Shown here in pieces: positions 18,302 to 26,763 of a stretch of DNA of 64,000 nt. The stretch spans positions 6,345,001 through 6,409,000 of the forward strand of contig NZ_CP022221.1 of NCBI RefSeq assembly GCF_004114935.1, in the 5' to 3' direction. The notes below the pieces were generated by a model. It saw only the letters and a program-made list of their open reading frames with translations, was not told the origin of the DNA and ran no database searches. This DNA comes from Bradyrhizobium zhanjiangense. Lineage in GTDB: Bacteria; Pseudomonadota; Alphaproteobacteria; Rhizobiales; Xanthobacteraceae. How positions within the stretch are numbered: position 1 is the stretch's first letter; each line of letters begins with the position of its first letter. The translations under genes were made by a program, and so were the position numbers.

Positions 18302-19080
18302 TGCCGCGCGCCGAACTTTTGAAAGACGTCATCGCCGATCTCAGGATGGCGGCATCGTTCGTCACGATCCTCCCCGTGGCATCGTCGAAGCCCGCAGGCG
18401 ATGGCGCCATCGCGCGTGCAACCTGGGCCCTGCCCGTCGCGGGACTGCTGGTCGGCCTTGCCGGCGCGTTGGTCTATAAGGTCGCCAGCCGGCTCGGACT
18501 GACACCAAACCTTGCCGCCCTGCTCGCGCTGGCCGCGACCGCCCTCATCACCGGCGCGCTGCACGAGGACGGACTTGCTGATACCGCCGATGGGCTCGGC
18601 GGCGGCCGGACGCGCGAGCGCAAGCTCGAGATCATGCGCGACAGCCGGATCGGCACCTATGGCGTCTGCGCGTTGATCCTGTCGTTCGGCCTGCGCTGGA
18701 GTGCGCTCGCCACGATCGCCAATCCGTGGGCGGTCACGTTGGCGCTGTGCGCGGCGCAGATCGCTGCCCGCGCCGGCGTGCCGGCCTTCATGTCGCTGGT
18801 CCCTCCGGCGCGGCCGGATGGGCTTTCGGCGAGCGCGGGGCCGCCGCCGGGCCGCAGCGTCGCCATCGCCTTCGCGCTTGGGACGCTCGCTCTCGCCCTC
18901 GCGCTCGGGCCGGGCAAGGCGCTGGTCGGCCTAATCCTGCTGTCGCTCGCCGGTGTGCTCTTGGCACGGCTTGCCATCCGCCAGATCGGCGGACAGACCG
19001 GTGACATCCTCGGCGCGTTCGAGCAGCTCGGTGAGATCCTGATCCTGCTGGTCGCAGTAGCCTTCCAGATAGGACGCTGA
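18298..19080 (+). CDS. cobV: Adenosylcobinamide-GDP ribazoletransferase
   Basis: CobV (CobS in Salmonella) joins adenosylcobinamide-GDP with alpha-ribazole phosphate, the last step of B12 assembly in the inner membrane. The 260-residue protein is very hydrophobic and contains the catalytic Asp-rich motif EDGLADTADG at 90-99 followed by RDSRIGTYG. Start is ATG 18298 overlapping the cobP stop; a second ATG follows directly. It should not be confused with the chelatase ATPase CobS of the aerobic naming. Confidence 0.95.
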   Translation: MMPRAELLKDVIADLRMAASFVTILPVASSKPAGDGAIARATWALPVAGLLVGLAGALVYKVASRLGLTPNLAALLALAATALITGALHEDGLADTADGLGGGRTRERKLEIMRDSRIGTYGVCALILSFGLRWSALATIANPWAVTLALCAAQIAARAGVPAFMSLVPPARPDGLSASAGPPPGRSVAIAFALGTLALALALGPGKALVGLILLSLAGVLLARLAIRQIGGQTGDILGAFEQLGEILILLVAVAFQIGR

Positions 19081-19084
19081 CCTC

Positions 19085-19717
19085 ATGGTCGAGTTCGACG
19101 ATACCTTCCGTCAGCATTTGCGCGAGCTGTTCGTGTGGCGCCGCGACGTGCGCCGCTTCCGCAGCGATCCGCTGCCGGAGGGTGCCATCACGCGACTGAT
19201 CGAGACCGCCTGCCTGTCGCCGTCGGTTGGGCTCAGCCAGCCCTGGCGTTTCGTCACCGTCGACGATGCCGCACGGCGCCGTGCCGTAATCGACGATTTC
19301 AGGACATGCAATGCCGATGCGCTCAATTGCTACTCCGGTGAACGCGCAGCGCGCTATGCGACGCTGAAACTGTCGGGCCTCGAACAGGCGCCTGGCCATC
19401 TCGCGGTGTTCGCGGACAAGGCCAGCGATATCGGCCACGGCCTCGGCCGCGCCACCATGCCGGAGACGACGGAATATTCCGTGGTCGCCGCCATCACCGC
19501 GATGTGGTTCGCCGCGCGCGCCGAGGGCATCGGTATCGGCTGGGTTTCGATCCTGACCCCCGCGCGCATTCACGCCGCTCTCGACGTGCCTGAAACCTGG
19601 AAGTTCATCGCCTATCTCTGCATCGGCTATCCGGAAATCGAATGCGATCAACCGGAGCTTGAGCAGGCGAAATGGGAGCACCGGCGCAGTGCGGACGAGT
19701 TCACGTTGCGGCGTTAG
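19085..19717 (+). CDS. bluB: 5,6-dimethylbenzimidazole synthase
   Basis: BluB cleaves reduced FMN with O2 to give 5,6-dimethylbenzimidazole, the lower ligand of B12. The 210-residue nitroreductase-fold protein shows the family's RRDVRRF near residue 18, PSVGLSQPWRF around residue 45-55, and the C-terminal CIGYPE. It starts 4 bases after cobV, in one unit with cobP-cobV. Known from Sinorhizobium and Rhodospirillum, it fits the aerobic pathway here. Confidence 0.95.
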   Translation: MVEFDDTFRQHLRELFVWRRDVRRFRSDPLPEGAITRLIETACLSPSVGLSQPWRFVTVDDAARRRAVIDDFRTCNADALNCYSGERAARYATLKLSGLEQAPGHLAVFADKASDIGHGLGRATMPETTEYSVVAAITAMWFAARAEGIGIGWVSILTPARIHAALDVPETWKFIAYLCIGYPEIECDQPELEQAKWEHRRSADEFTLRR

Positions 19718-19871
19718 TCAAGGCCTATGCCAAGTAGCGACATCTGAACTTCCGTGCTGGGCCGCCGAGGCTGCGAATGAACGTTCACATGCGCTCCTTT
19801 CGTCAATTGTGGGCACCCGGCTTTCGCGCTAAGCATCCGGATTGGGACAGGGCCATCATGCAAAGAATTTC
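19718..19871. other. Intergenic stretch, no gene seen
   Basis: Between bluB and the following gene remnant I see no convincing coding sequence, hairpin terminator or RNA gene. Together with the disrupted reading frames to the right it forms about 1.6 kb with no intact gene that I can assign with confidence. Confidence 0.5.
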
Positions 19872-20708
19872 ATGACTGAACGGCCTTCCGCTTTCGCGGT
19901 CGACCGCCGCGGCTTCATTCGCCTTGCCGGCGCGACCGCCGCGGGATGGCTCGCGCTCGGCGCGACGTCGGATCGCATGCGGATCGTCGCTTCGCTGACC
20001 GCATTGCCGCTCCATGCTGAACCGGCTCGGCCATCGCTCCATGATCGCGACGAACGGCGCCTCGGCCGTCGCACTCGCCCGCGATCACGCCTTCGACGTC
20101 ATCCTGATGGACCTGCACATGCCCGACATGGACGGCGTGGAGGCGGCGTCGCGGATCGGCAAGCTCGGTCTGCCGAAGATGCCGCGCATCATCGCGGTGA
20201 CCGCAGACGTGTCCAGCAGCGCCCGCGAACGGCTCGCCGGCGCCGGCATCGCCAAGGTCGTCAGCAAGCCGATCCTGGTCAACGCGCTGCGCGAAGCGAT
20301 CGAGGATGATCCGGCCAGGAGACGACCGCAACACAGCTTGCGGCCGGCGCGTTGATCGACCGGCATTTTCTCGACGACCAGAAAGAACTTTTGGGCCCGG
20401 CGCAAATCGAAAAGCTCCACCACTTGCTGGAAACGACGAGCGCAAAGCTGATCGAGGACATAGACAGAGCAGCGACGGCCGGCGATTCCAAGCGGCTGGC
20501 GCGATCTGCGCATCAACTCGGCAGTGCCGCCGGTGCACTCGGGCTTGTCCGCTTGTTCGATCGCAGCCGAGAGATCGAGCTGGCGGCACCCTCAATGTCC
20601 CTGCCCGAGTGCGAGGACGCTGCCCGCGAGCTCGCCGCGCTTCGAGAGGCGTCGATGCGCACGCTGAACGATCTGCTCCGGCCGGCCGAGCAGCATTCGG
20701 GGAGCTAG
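19872..20708 (+). pseudogene. Remnant of hybrid histidine kinase (REC + Hpt), fused to a Tat-like leader
   Basis: Three pieces of coding sequence lie in different frames. From 19872 a frame encodes a leader resembling a Tat signal (RRGFIRLAGATAAGWLALGA). At about 20010 the frame breaks, and 20014-20320 encodes most of a response-regulator receiver domain: the phospho-acceptor region VILMDLHMPDMDG, AVTAD and the lysine in VSKPI are present, but the first strand with its acidic pair is missing. After a further frame change near 20310-20330, a complete histidine phosphotransfer domain follows to 20708 (phospho-His in ARSAHQLGSAAGAL). No kinase or sensor domain remains. A deletion joined to an unrelated leader, followed by a frameshift, explains this best. 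Confidence 0.7.
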
Positions 20709-20937
20709 CCGACCCCCGGGTCGACTGATCCCGAGTCATCGATCTGACCCTACCTCAGTATGGTCACGTCATACCCGCGCACAATGGCGACAACCAACTA
20801 CGTCGTGCTAGCTATGAACGCAGAGTGAAAAGCAACGGAACCGGCCCTGCGAGCCGGCAGTTGCAGGACAAGTCCGGCGGCGTAGCGCCCGCCGGCCTTT
20901 CTCCTGATCGAACGGCGCGATGCCGCTCCAGTACTTG

Positions 20938-21141
20938 ATGTCTACTTTCACAGTTGGCTGCAGAGAGTACGCCGTGAGAAACATCGCCGATCTCCTTGTG
21001 CGGTTTTGGCAAGGGACCGAGCCCGCATCCGATACTCAGGTTGCGGCGGTGGCCGAAAACCGAGATCGATCCAGCATGGCCGATTTTGTCCGCATCCTGC
21101 AGGCCTACGATCAGGACCAGTGGGGCGACCACGTCCGTTGA
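20938..21141 (+). CDS. Small hypothetical protein
   Basis: An open frame of 67 residues (start MSTFTVGCREY; an ATG 18 bases upstream is also possible) with balanced composition, a central RNIADLLVRFW helix and a C-terminal ADFVRILQAYDQDQW. I do not recognise the family, and no strong ribosome binding site precedes either ATG. The opposite strand also has an open frame. It may be a real lineage-specific gene or chance. Confidence 0.3.
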   Translation: MSTFTVGCREYAVRNIADLLVRFWQGTEPASDTQVAAVAENRDRSSMADFVRILQAYDQDQWGDHVR

Positions 21142-21317
21142 TCACGACAACTGAATTGCACGTTGACGTCTGCGAATCCGGGGCGTTGAATGGTGTTTTC
21201 GATGTGGCGGAGGAGCTGAGGCGTCCGTCGCCCGATGAGCGGTCGGTTAGCCGCTCCTGATACTCGCCTTCGGAAAGTACAGTCTGGCTTCACCGACACG
21301 CTGGGAGGTCGAGAGCC

Positions 21318-22277
21318 ATGAGATTTCCGATCGCTCTATGGGCGTTCGCGATGGCATTGCTCACCGCGGCAGGGGCGCGTGCGCAAATCCAGGAGGGTCC
21401 GCCGGCATGGGCCTACCCGGTAAACCCGCCCAATTTTCAACGCACCCCTGACGATGGCACGATCAGGCGCGTTCCTGACAGCGCCGCCGGTTTTACACTC
21501 ACCCAAGTGCGCGATCTGTTCGCCGCGCCCGACTGGCATCCGGACGATCATCCACCAATGCCGGAAATCGTGGCAAGGGGGAGAAAGCCAGAGGTGTTCG
21601 CGTGCGGCGTCTGTCATCGGGCAGACGGACCGGGCGGTCCTGAGAATGCCAGCCTATTTGGCCTCTCCGCGGAATACATCATTCAGCAAACGGCGGAGTT
21701 CAAGACGGGCCTGCGCACGAACTCGGCGCCTCGCGTCGCCACCGACCTGATGATCAAGCTGTCCAAAGCGGTGACCGATCAGGAACTCGGCGAGGCCGCT
21801 GCCTACTTCGCCTCCATCAAGCCGAGATCGAATATTGCCATCGTAGAGACCGAGCTGGTGCCAAGAACGCAGGTGCGAGACTTGTTCTTGGCTCCGCTGG
21901 ACGGCACCGAGAAAGAACCCATCGGTCAGCGCATCATAGAGATACCGGAAAACGTTGAACACTTTGTCAGCCGGGACTCGCGCACTCGTTTCATCGCCTA
22001 CGTTCCGCCAGGCAGCATTCAGAAAGGACGAACGCTGGCAGCGAACAGCGATCCGCGCGTCCGGTGCGCGGTCTGTCACGGTGCTGACCTCAACGGGACG
22101 GCCATCGCGCCAGGGATCGCGTCCCGTTCGCCCACCTACATGTTCCGGCAGCTCTATGACTTCAAATCGGGCGCGCGGAAGGGCGCCAATAGCGAACTCA
22201 TGAAACTGGTTGTCGAGAATCTCAGCGTCGACGACATGATCGCGCTGGCCGCCTTTTCAGCGTCGCTCAAGCACTAA
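21318..22277 (+). CDS. Di-heme cytochrome c (cytochrome c4-like)
   Basis: A 319-residue periplasmic electron carrier. Residues 1-22 form a signal peptide ending ARA. Two c-type heme sites are present: CGVCH at 96-100 and CAVCH at 250-254, each in its own domain with similar surroundings (GPGGPENASL / LNGTAIAPGI, then a YIIQQ/YMFRQ helix and FKTG/FKSG), so the protein is a tandem duplication as in cytochromes c4. A GGGAGGTCGA ribosome binding site precedes the ATG. No oxidase or dehydrogenase partner lies next to it, so its redox partner is unknown. Confidence 0.85.
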   Translation: MRFPIALWAFAMALLTAAGARAQIQEGPPAWAYPVNPPNFQRTPDDGTIRRVPDSAAGFTLTQVRDLFAAPDWHPDDHPPMPEIVARGRKPEVFACGVCHRADGPGGPENASLFGLSAEYIIQQTAEFKTGLRTNSAPRVATDLMIKLSKAVTDQELGEAAAYFASIKPRSNIAIVETELVPRTQVRDLFLAPLDGTEKEPIGQRIIEIPENVEHFVSRDSRTRFIAYVPPGSIQKGRTLAANSDPRVRCAVCHGADLNGTAIAPGIASRSPTYMFRQLYDFKSGARKGANSELMKLVVENLSVDDMIALAAFSASLKH

Positions 22278-22335
22278 CAGTCTTCGGGTGCTGTGCGGGA
22301 CGAGCCAGCCGGCGCGCTTGGCGCGATGTCAGGTC

Positions 22336-22402
22336 GCCCGGCCGGCAACGTGCCGCCGGCCGGGCCAACACGCCGCACAAGGGATCAACCTCCTTCGTGC
22401 GG
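22336..22402. terminator. Two hairpins between convergent genes
   Basis: An 11-bp perfect stem (GCCCGGCCGGC at 22336-22346 with GCCGGCCGGGC at 22355-22365) is followed by a second stem (CCGCACAAGG near 22372 with CCTTCGTGCGG near 22391, one bulge). They lie between the cytochrome gene ending at 22277 and the minus-strand gene ending at 22424, where a bidirectional terminator is expected. There is no clear T-run. Confidence 0.55.
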
Positions 22403-22423
22403 CGAGCTGTGAACATTGCGCGG

Positions 22424-22900
22424 TCATGAGCCGGGCGTTTTAACGACGAGCTTTATGTTGAGCAGGTTGACGCCTTTGAACGGGTTCGGCGCGCTTTCGA
22501 TCGTGCCAGTACCCGTGGCGTTCGCATAAGCACCTGTGCCCGATAGGATCGTGTACTCGCCCGTTGATTTGCCGTCCTTGGCCGAACCGGTGTAGCGCGC
22601 CGTAATCGAGCCGTCCTCGAACGTGTAGGTGCTATAGCCGAAGAAGGGGCCCGACCCTTTGAGCAAGTCCGAAGTATTGATGAACTCCTTCACTCCGATA
22701 CGGCCATCGCTAAAGACGGCGACTCCAAAGAATTTACCGGACACAACCGTCTGTCCTTCGACATTTGCGGCCTCTATGACCTTGAGGTCAATCGGCTTCG
22801 TGACCAGCTTGAACTCCAGCACCCGCTCGCCGGCTACGGCGGTTGACGCCGCGACGGTCAATGCCACGCCAGAAAGGAAAAAGGTGAGGGACTTCCGCAT
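22424..22900 (-). CDS. Secreted protein resembling allene-oxide-cyclase/dirigent barrel
   Basis: A 158-residue protein with a signal peptide (cleavage likely after TAVAG near residue 23). The mature part is glycine- and beta-rich with the pattern YSTYTFEDGSITARYTG ... GEYTILSGTGAYANATGTG, reminiscent of the AOC-barrel/dirigent fold seen in many uncharacterised bacterial secreted proteins. No catalytic residues can be assigned. It stands alone, convergent with the di-heme cytochrome. Confidence 0.7.
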   Translation of the reverse strand: MRKSLTFFLSGVALTVAASTAVAGERVLEFKLVTKPIDLKVIEAANVEGQTVVSGKFFGVAVFSDGRIGVKEFINTSDLLKGSGPFFGYSTYTFEDGSITARYTGSAKDGKSTGEYTILSGTGAYANATGTGTIESAPNPFKGVNLLNIKLVVKTPGS

Positions 22901-22954
22901 GGGCTCCTCCTGCGCTTGTTGAAATCAAGTCGAGAAGGCCGGCGAGCTACACAT

Positions 22955-22981
22955 CATGCCGCCGCTATTCGCAGCGGCATG
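22955..22981 (-). terminator. Hairpin downstream of the LysR gene
   Basis: CATGCCGCCGC at 22955-22965 pairs with GCAGCGGCATG at 22971-22981 (10 of 11 pairs) around a 5-base loop. It is about 135 bases past the end of the minus-strand LysR gene and also upstream of the secreted protein gene, so it could end the former or sit in the leader of the latter. No T-run. Confidence 0.4.
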
Positions 22982-23114
22982 AAAGAGAGCCCTCGGCGAC
23001 GCCCCGGCAGCGGCTGAAGCTCTCTGGTCCTAAGGCGCGAAGTCGGGACGCAAGTATGAGTCCCGAGAGATCGGAATAAAGTTCAGCTTTCCGTCACGGT
23101 ATAATAGTATCCGG

Positions 23115-24041
23115 TCACCTAGCCTCCGCACGTCTGCGCCCGCCGGCTTCGTGCTCGTCGCGGCCAAAACGCTCGACCAGAAAATCGATGAACAGCCGCA
23201 CCTTCACCGACAAATGCCGCGTCGGCGGATAGACCGCATAGAGCGCGAGTGGCGGCGCGAAATAATTGTCCAGCACCGTCCGCAGCTCACCCTTCCGCAA
23301 GGCATCGGCGGCGATGAACTCGGGCAGCAGCGCGAGCCCCCTGCCCTTGATCGCGACGTCGCGCAGCACCTCGGCGTTGTTGACGCAGAGCGACCAGGCC
23401 GGCTGGATCCAGTGATCGCCATCAGTGCCGGTCAGCTTCCACTGATTGCCGGTGAGCAGGAAGCCGTAGGTCAGCGAGACGTGCTCGCGCAGATCCTGCG
23501 GATGCTTTGGCGTGCCATGGCGCGCAAGATAATCCGGCGAAGCGCAGATCATGCGCGCCACCGGCATGATCTTGCGCGCGATCAGGCTGGAGGATTCCAG
23601 CTCGGCGATCCGCAACGTCACGTCAAAGCCGTCCTGGACGGGATCGAGCAGATCATCGCTGAGCACGATCTGGAGCTGAAGCTCGGGATAGCGCGCCATG
23701 AAATCGGCGAGCACGGGACCTAACCGCATCGTGCCGAACGACATCGGCGCGTTGACACGGAGCAGCCCCCGCGGCGCCGATTGCGCCTGCGTCACGGCCT
23801 GGTCGGCAGCCTCGATCTCCGAGAGGATCACCACCGCGCGCTCGAAATAGCGCTGGCCATTCTCGGTCGGGCTCGCGTGCCGCGTGGTCCGGTTCAGAAG
23901 CTGGACGCCGAGGCTCTCCTCGAGGTCGGCGATGTATTTGCTGATCGCCGAGCGCGACAGCCGCAACTGCCGGCCGGCTTCCGCAAAGCTGCCGCTCTCG
24001 ACCACTTTCACGAAGGCCCGGAGGCTGCCGAGCTTATCCAA
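23115..24041 (-). CDS. LysR-type transcriptional regulator
   Basis: A 308-residue regulator: winged-helix domain at 1-60 (MDKLGSLRAFVKVVESGSF, then LRLSRSAISKYIADLEESLG) and a LysR substrate-binding domain to the end. It is divergent from a ring-cleaving dioxygenase/esterase pair with 129 bases between the starts, the classic layout for a LysR activator or repressor controlling its neighbour. Two inverted repeats in that gap are candidate operators. In other bacteria similar pairs respond to quinones or catechols; the inducer here is unknown. Confidence 0.9.
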   Translation of the reverse strand: MDKLGSLRAFVKVVESGSFAEAGRQLRLSRSAISKYIADLEESLGVQLLNRTTRHASPTENGQRYFERAVVILSEIEAADQAVTQAQSAPRGLLRVNAPMSFGTMRLGPVLADFMARYPELQLQIVLSDDLLDPVQDGFDVTLRIAELESSSLIARKIMPVARMICASPDYLARHGTPKHPQDLREHVSLTYGFLLTGNQWKLTGTDGDHWIQPAWSLCVNNAEVLRDVAIKGRGLALLPEFIAADALRKGELRTVLDNYFAPPLALYAVYPPTRHLSVKVRLFIDFLVERFGRDEHEAGGRRRAEAR

Positions 24042-24054
24042 GAGTTGGCCTCGG

Positions 24055-24112
24055 CGATTGTTTCCAAATCGTAGACATAGCCGTCATATTTGCATGGATT
24101 GTCCCCAATCCA
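24055..24112. promoter_or_regulatory. Candidate LysR operators between divergent genes
   Basis: Two dyads occur in the divergent spacer. CGATT-N7-AATCG at 24055-24071 matches the T-N11-A geometry of LysR-type binding sites. TGGATTG-TCCC-CAATCCA at 24095-24112 has perfect 7-base arms. The first is 14 bases upstream of the regulator start, fitting autoregulation; the second is closer to the dioxygenase promoter. Confidence 0.55.
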
Positions 24113-24170
24113 AAGCGGAACGATATTTCCGGCCAGAGCAAGACCGCTCCCCGAATTTTGGAGGACGACA

Positions 24171-25109
24171 ATGTCTGGACTGCACCATGTCACCGCGATC
24201 GCCGGCGACCCCATCCGCAATTTTGGCTTTTACACCCGGGACCTCGGCCTGCGCTTCGTCAAGAAGACGGTCAATTTCGACGATCCCGGCACCTACCACT
24301 TCTATTATGGCGACGAGACCGGCCGGCCCGGCACCATCCTGACCTTCTTCCCGTGGGCGGGCGTTTCGGCCGGCCGCCGCGGCGTCGGCGAAACCCATCA
24401 GACCGCCTTCCGCGTGCCGCAGCGCTCGCTCGGTTATTGGACGCAGCGCTTCATCGAGAGGGGCATCGCTCACGAAGCCCTGGAGAAGCGCTTCGGCGAG
24501 TCCGTGCTGCCCTTCACCGACCCTGATGGCATGGCGCTCGCGCTCGTCGGCATTCCCGGTGCCGAGAACGAGCCCGGCTGGAGCAATGGCGAGGTGCCGG
24601 CCGAGCATGCGATCCGCGGCTTCCATGGCGTGACGCTGCTGCTCGACAGCGCGGCAAAGACGGCGGCCGTCCTCACCGACGTGCTCGGCTTCAAGGAGAC
24701 CGGACGCGAGGGCTCGGTGATCCGCTTCAAGGCGCCGGGAGATGCCGAAGGCAGCGTCGTCGATATCTACGAAGCCAAGGGCTTTTTGCGCGGGCATCAG
24801 GGCGGCGGCTCTGTCCACCACATCGCCTTCCGTGCGGCCGATGACGCCGAGCAGGGCAAGATGGCCGAGAGGCTCGTGAACAATCACGGCCTGCACCCGA
24901 CCGAGCAGAGGGACCGCAACTACTTCCGCTCCATCTACTTCCGCGAACCCGGCGGCGTGCTGTTCGAGATCGCGACCGACATCCCCGGCTTTGCCGTCGA
25001 CGAACCCGTCGCGACCTTGGGACGCGACCTCAAGCTGCCGAGCTTCCTCGAACAACACCGCAAGCAGATCGAGGGCGTGCTGCCGAACCTGGAAGAGACC
25101 GCGTCATGA
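24171..25109 (+). CDS. Ring-cleaving (vicinal oxygen chelate) dioxygenase, MhqO-like
   Basis: A 312-residue protein of two glyoxalase-type modules: SGLHHVTAIAGDP with NFGFYTRDLGLR in the first half, and the second starting near residue 150 with FHGVTLLLDS and carrying SVHHIAFRAAD and the metal-ligand Glu of LFEIATD. This matches the hydroquinone/catechol extradiol dioxygenases called MhqO/MhqA in Bacillus and widespread homologues. The start at 24171 has GGAGGAC 5 bases upstream. The next gene, an esterase, overlaps by 4 bases (ATGA), as in mhq-type operons. Confidence 0.85.
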   Translation: MSGLHHVTAIAGDPIRNFGFYTRDLGLRFVKKTVNFDDPGTYHFYYGDETGRPGTILTFFPWAGVSAGRRGVGETHQTAFRVPQRSLGYWTQRFIERGIAHEALEKRFGESVLPFTDPDGMALALVGIPGAENEPGWSNGEVPAEHAIRGFHGVTLLLDSAAKTAAVLTDVLGFKETGREGSVIRFKAPGDAEGSVVDIYEAKGFLRGHQGGGSVHHIAFRAADDAEQGKMAERLVNNHGLHPTEQRDRNYFRSIYFREPGGVLFEIATDIPGFAVDEPVATLGRDLKLPSFLEQHRKQIEGVLPNLEETAS

Positions 25110-25747
25110 CCGAGAGCGCATTCATCCATCGTTTCGAGCCCGCGGCCAACGCGGGCTCCCCTCCTCTGCTGCTGCTGCACGGCACTGGCGGCGACGAGAA
25201 CGACCTGCTCGGCCTCGGCCGCATGATCTCGCCCGGCGCCGCCCTGCTCTCGCCGCGCGGCCGCGTGCTCGAACACGGCATGCCGCGCTTCTTCCGCCGC
25301 CTCGCCGAGGGCGTGTTCGACGAGGATGACGTGCGCCACCGCGCGCTCGAACTCGGCGACTTCGTCACGGAGGCGCGGCAACGTTACGGCCTTGCGGCGC
25401 CCGTCGCGGTCGGCTTCTCCAATGGCGCCAACATCGCCGCAGCGCTGTTGCTGCTGAAGCCGGAGGTGCTGGCGGGCGCGATCCTGCTGCGCGCCATGGT
25501 GCCACTGTCGGATCCGCCCAAGAATGATCCGATCAAGGCCGCGCTTGGCGGCAAACCCGTTCTGCTCCTCTCAGGACAGGCCGACCCGATCGTGCCGGCG
25601 AGCAATTCAGCCCGTCTCGCGGCTCTGCTCTCGCAAGCAGGTGCGAGCGTGACCCACAAGGTCCTGCCGGCGGGCCATCAATTGTCGCAAGCCGACGTGA
25701 CGCTGGCCCGTGACTGGATCGGCAATGTCGACGCCAAGGCAGCGTGA
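25106..25747 (+). CDS. Alpha/beta hydrolase (carboxylesterase/phospholipase family), MhqD-like
   Basis: A 213-residue serine hydrolase: oxyanion region LLHGTGGDEND at 24-34, nucleophile Ser105 in GFSNGAN, Asp in SGQADPIVP near residue 155-165, and His in PAGHQLS near 193. Length and motifs fit the small carboxylesterases paired with ring-cleaving dioxygenases (MhqD type). Translationally coupled to the preceding dioxygenase, it probably hydrolyses a product of ring cleavage or a quinone adduct. Confidence 0.85.
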   Translation: MTESAFIHRFEPAANAGSPPLLLLHGTGGDENDLLGLGRMISPGAALLSPRGRVLEHGMPRFFRRLAEGVFDEDDVRHRALELGDFVTEARQRYGLAAPVAVGFSNGANIAAALLLLKPEVLAGAILLRAMVPLSDPPKNDPIKAALGGKPVLLLSGQADPIVPASNSARLAALLSQAGASVTHKVLPAGHQLSQADVTLARDWIGNVDAKAA

Positions 25748-25788
25748 TCAAACGGCGGCGCATCGTTTTCAAATGGTGCGCCGCCGCT

Positions 25789-26763
25789 TCAATCGAACCA
25801 GCCGCGCCGCTTGAACCAGATCAGCGGCAGCACGCCACTGGCAATGACCGCGAGCCAGGCCAGCGGATAACCGAAGGTCCAGTCCAGCTCGGGTATGTGC
25901 CTGAAGTTCATGCCCCAGATGCCAACCAGGATGGTTGGCGGCACGCCGACGACGGACACGATCGTCAGGATCTTGAACAGCTCGTTCTGCTGGATGTTGA
26001 CGAAGCCGAGCACCGCATCAAGCAGCAGCTGGATCTTGTCGGACAGTCGCGTCTCGTAGTCACTGAGCGAAACGACGTCCTTCGACACCGCCTCGAGGCG
26101 CTTCTTCGACGCGGCCTTGATCCATTCGCTGCCGACATCGCCGGCAAATGAGGCGATGCGGCCGACGCCGAGCAGAACGTCACGCGCCTTGGCCAGCCGA
26201 TCGGCCAGCTCGCCGATGTTTTCCAGGGCCTCGCGCATCCTCCGGCTGGAGCGCACCGGCCGTTGCGTGCGAATCAGCCCGCCCTTGAACACGCCCCGCG
26301 AGAGCCTGTCGACCTTGGCGCCGAGATGCTCCAGAACATCGGCGCCACGCTCGATCATGGCTTCGAGCAGGCTGGTGAACACGCACATGCCGTTCTCCAG
26401 GCTGTCGTCGGAGCCGATGCGCTTGCCGACATCGTCGAAGATCGGCAGCTCGGCAAAGCGCACCGTCACCAGCACGCGCGGGCCGATGACGAATCCCACC
26501 GGCGTGATCTCGGCCTCGTTGTCCTCGGAGAGCCGGACCGCCGGCGAGCTGAGATAGAGCGTGCCGTGGTCGAGGATCAGCCGGCTCGACGCCTCGATCG
26601 CGCTGAGGGATTCCTTGGACGGAATACATATCCTGAGCAGCCGCTCGACGAACTGCTTTTCCTCTTCAGTCGCGTTCAAGAGATCAGCCCAGATGACCTC
26701 CGAGGGCATTTCCGCGCCGATGCTCTGCCAGTCGTCGGACGGCCATCTGTACAGCTTGAGCAA
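25789..26763 (-). CDS. CorA-type divalent cation channel
   Basis: A 324-residue CorA/ZntB family protein. A long soluble N-terminal domain is followed by the pore helix, the family-defining GMN motif at 284-286 (IWGMNFRHIPELDW), and the second transmembrane helix ending in KRRGWFD. CorA proteins carry Mg2+, Co2+ or Ni2+; ZntB members carry Zn2+. The substrate cannot be read from sequence. It stands alone and is not linked to the cob genes about 6 kb away. Confidence 0.88.
   Translation of the reverse strand: MLKLYRWPSDDWQSIGAEMPSEVIWADLLNATEEEKQFVERLLRICIPSKESLSAIEASSRLILDHGTLYLSSPAVRLSEDNEAEITPVGFVIGPRVLVTVRFAELPIFDDVGKRIGSDDSLENGMCVFTSLLEAMIERGADVLEHLGAKVDRLSRGVFKGGLIRTQRPVRSSRRMREALENIGELADRLAKARDVLLGVGRIASFAGDVGSEWIKAASKKRLEAVSKDVVSLSDYETRLSDKIQLLLDAVLGFVNIQQNELFKILTIVSVVGVPPTILVGIWGMNFRHIPELDWTFGYPLAWLAVIASGVLPLIWFKRRGWFD

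Noticed and set aside
20812..21132. Minus-strand 106-codon open frame
   Set aside because: Opposite to the small plus-strand ORF at 20938; composition is less protein-like, with many Gly/Pro/Ser/Cys runs, and no start signal.
25789..26763. CorA-type channel as the cobalt supplier of the cob genes
   Set aside because: CorA can pass cobalt, but there is no riboswitch, operon link or proximity to the cob genes; a link cannot be supported.
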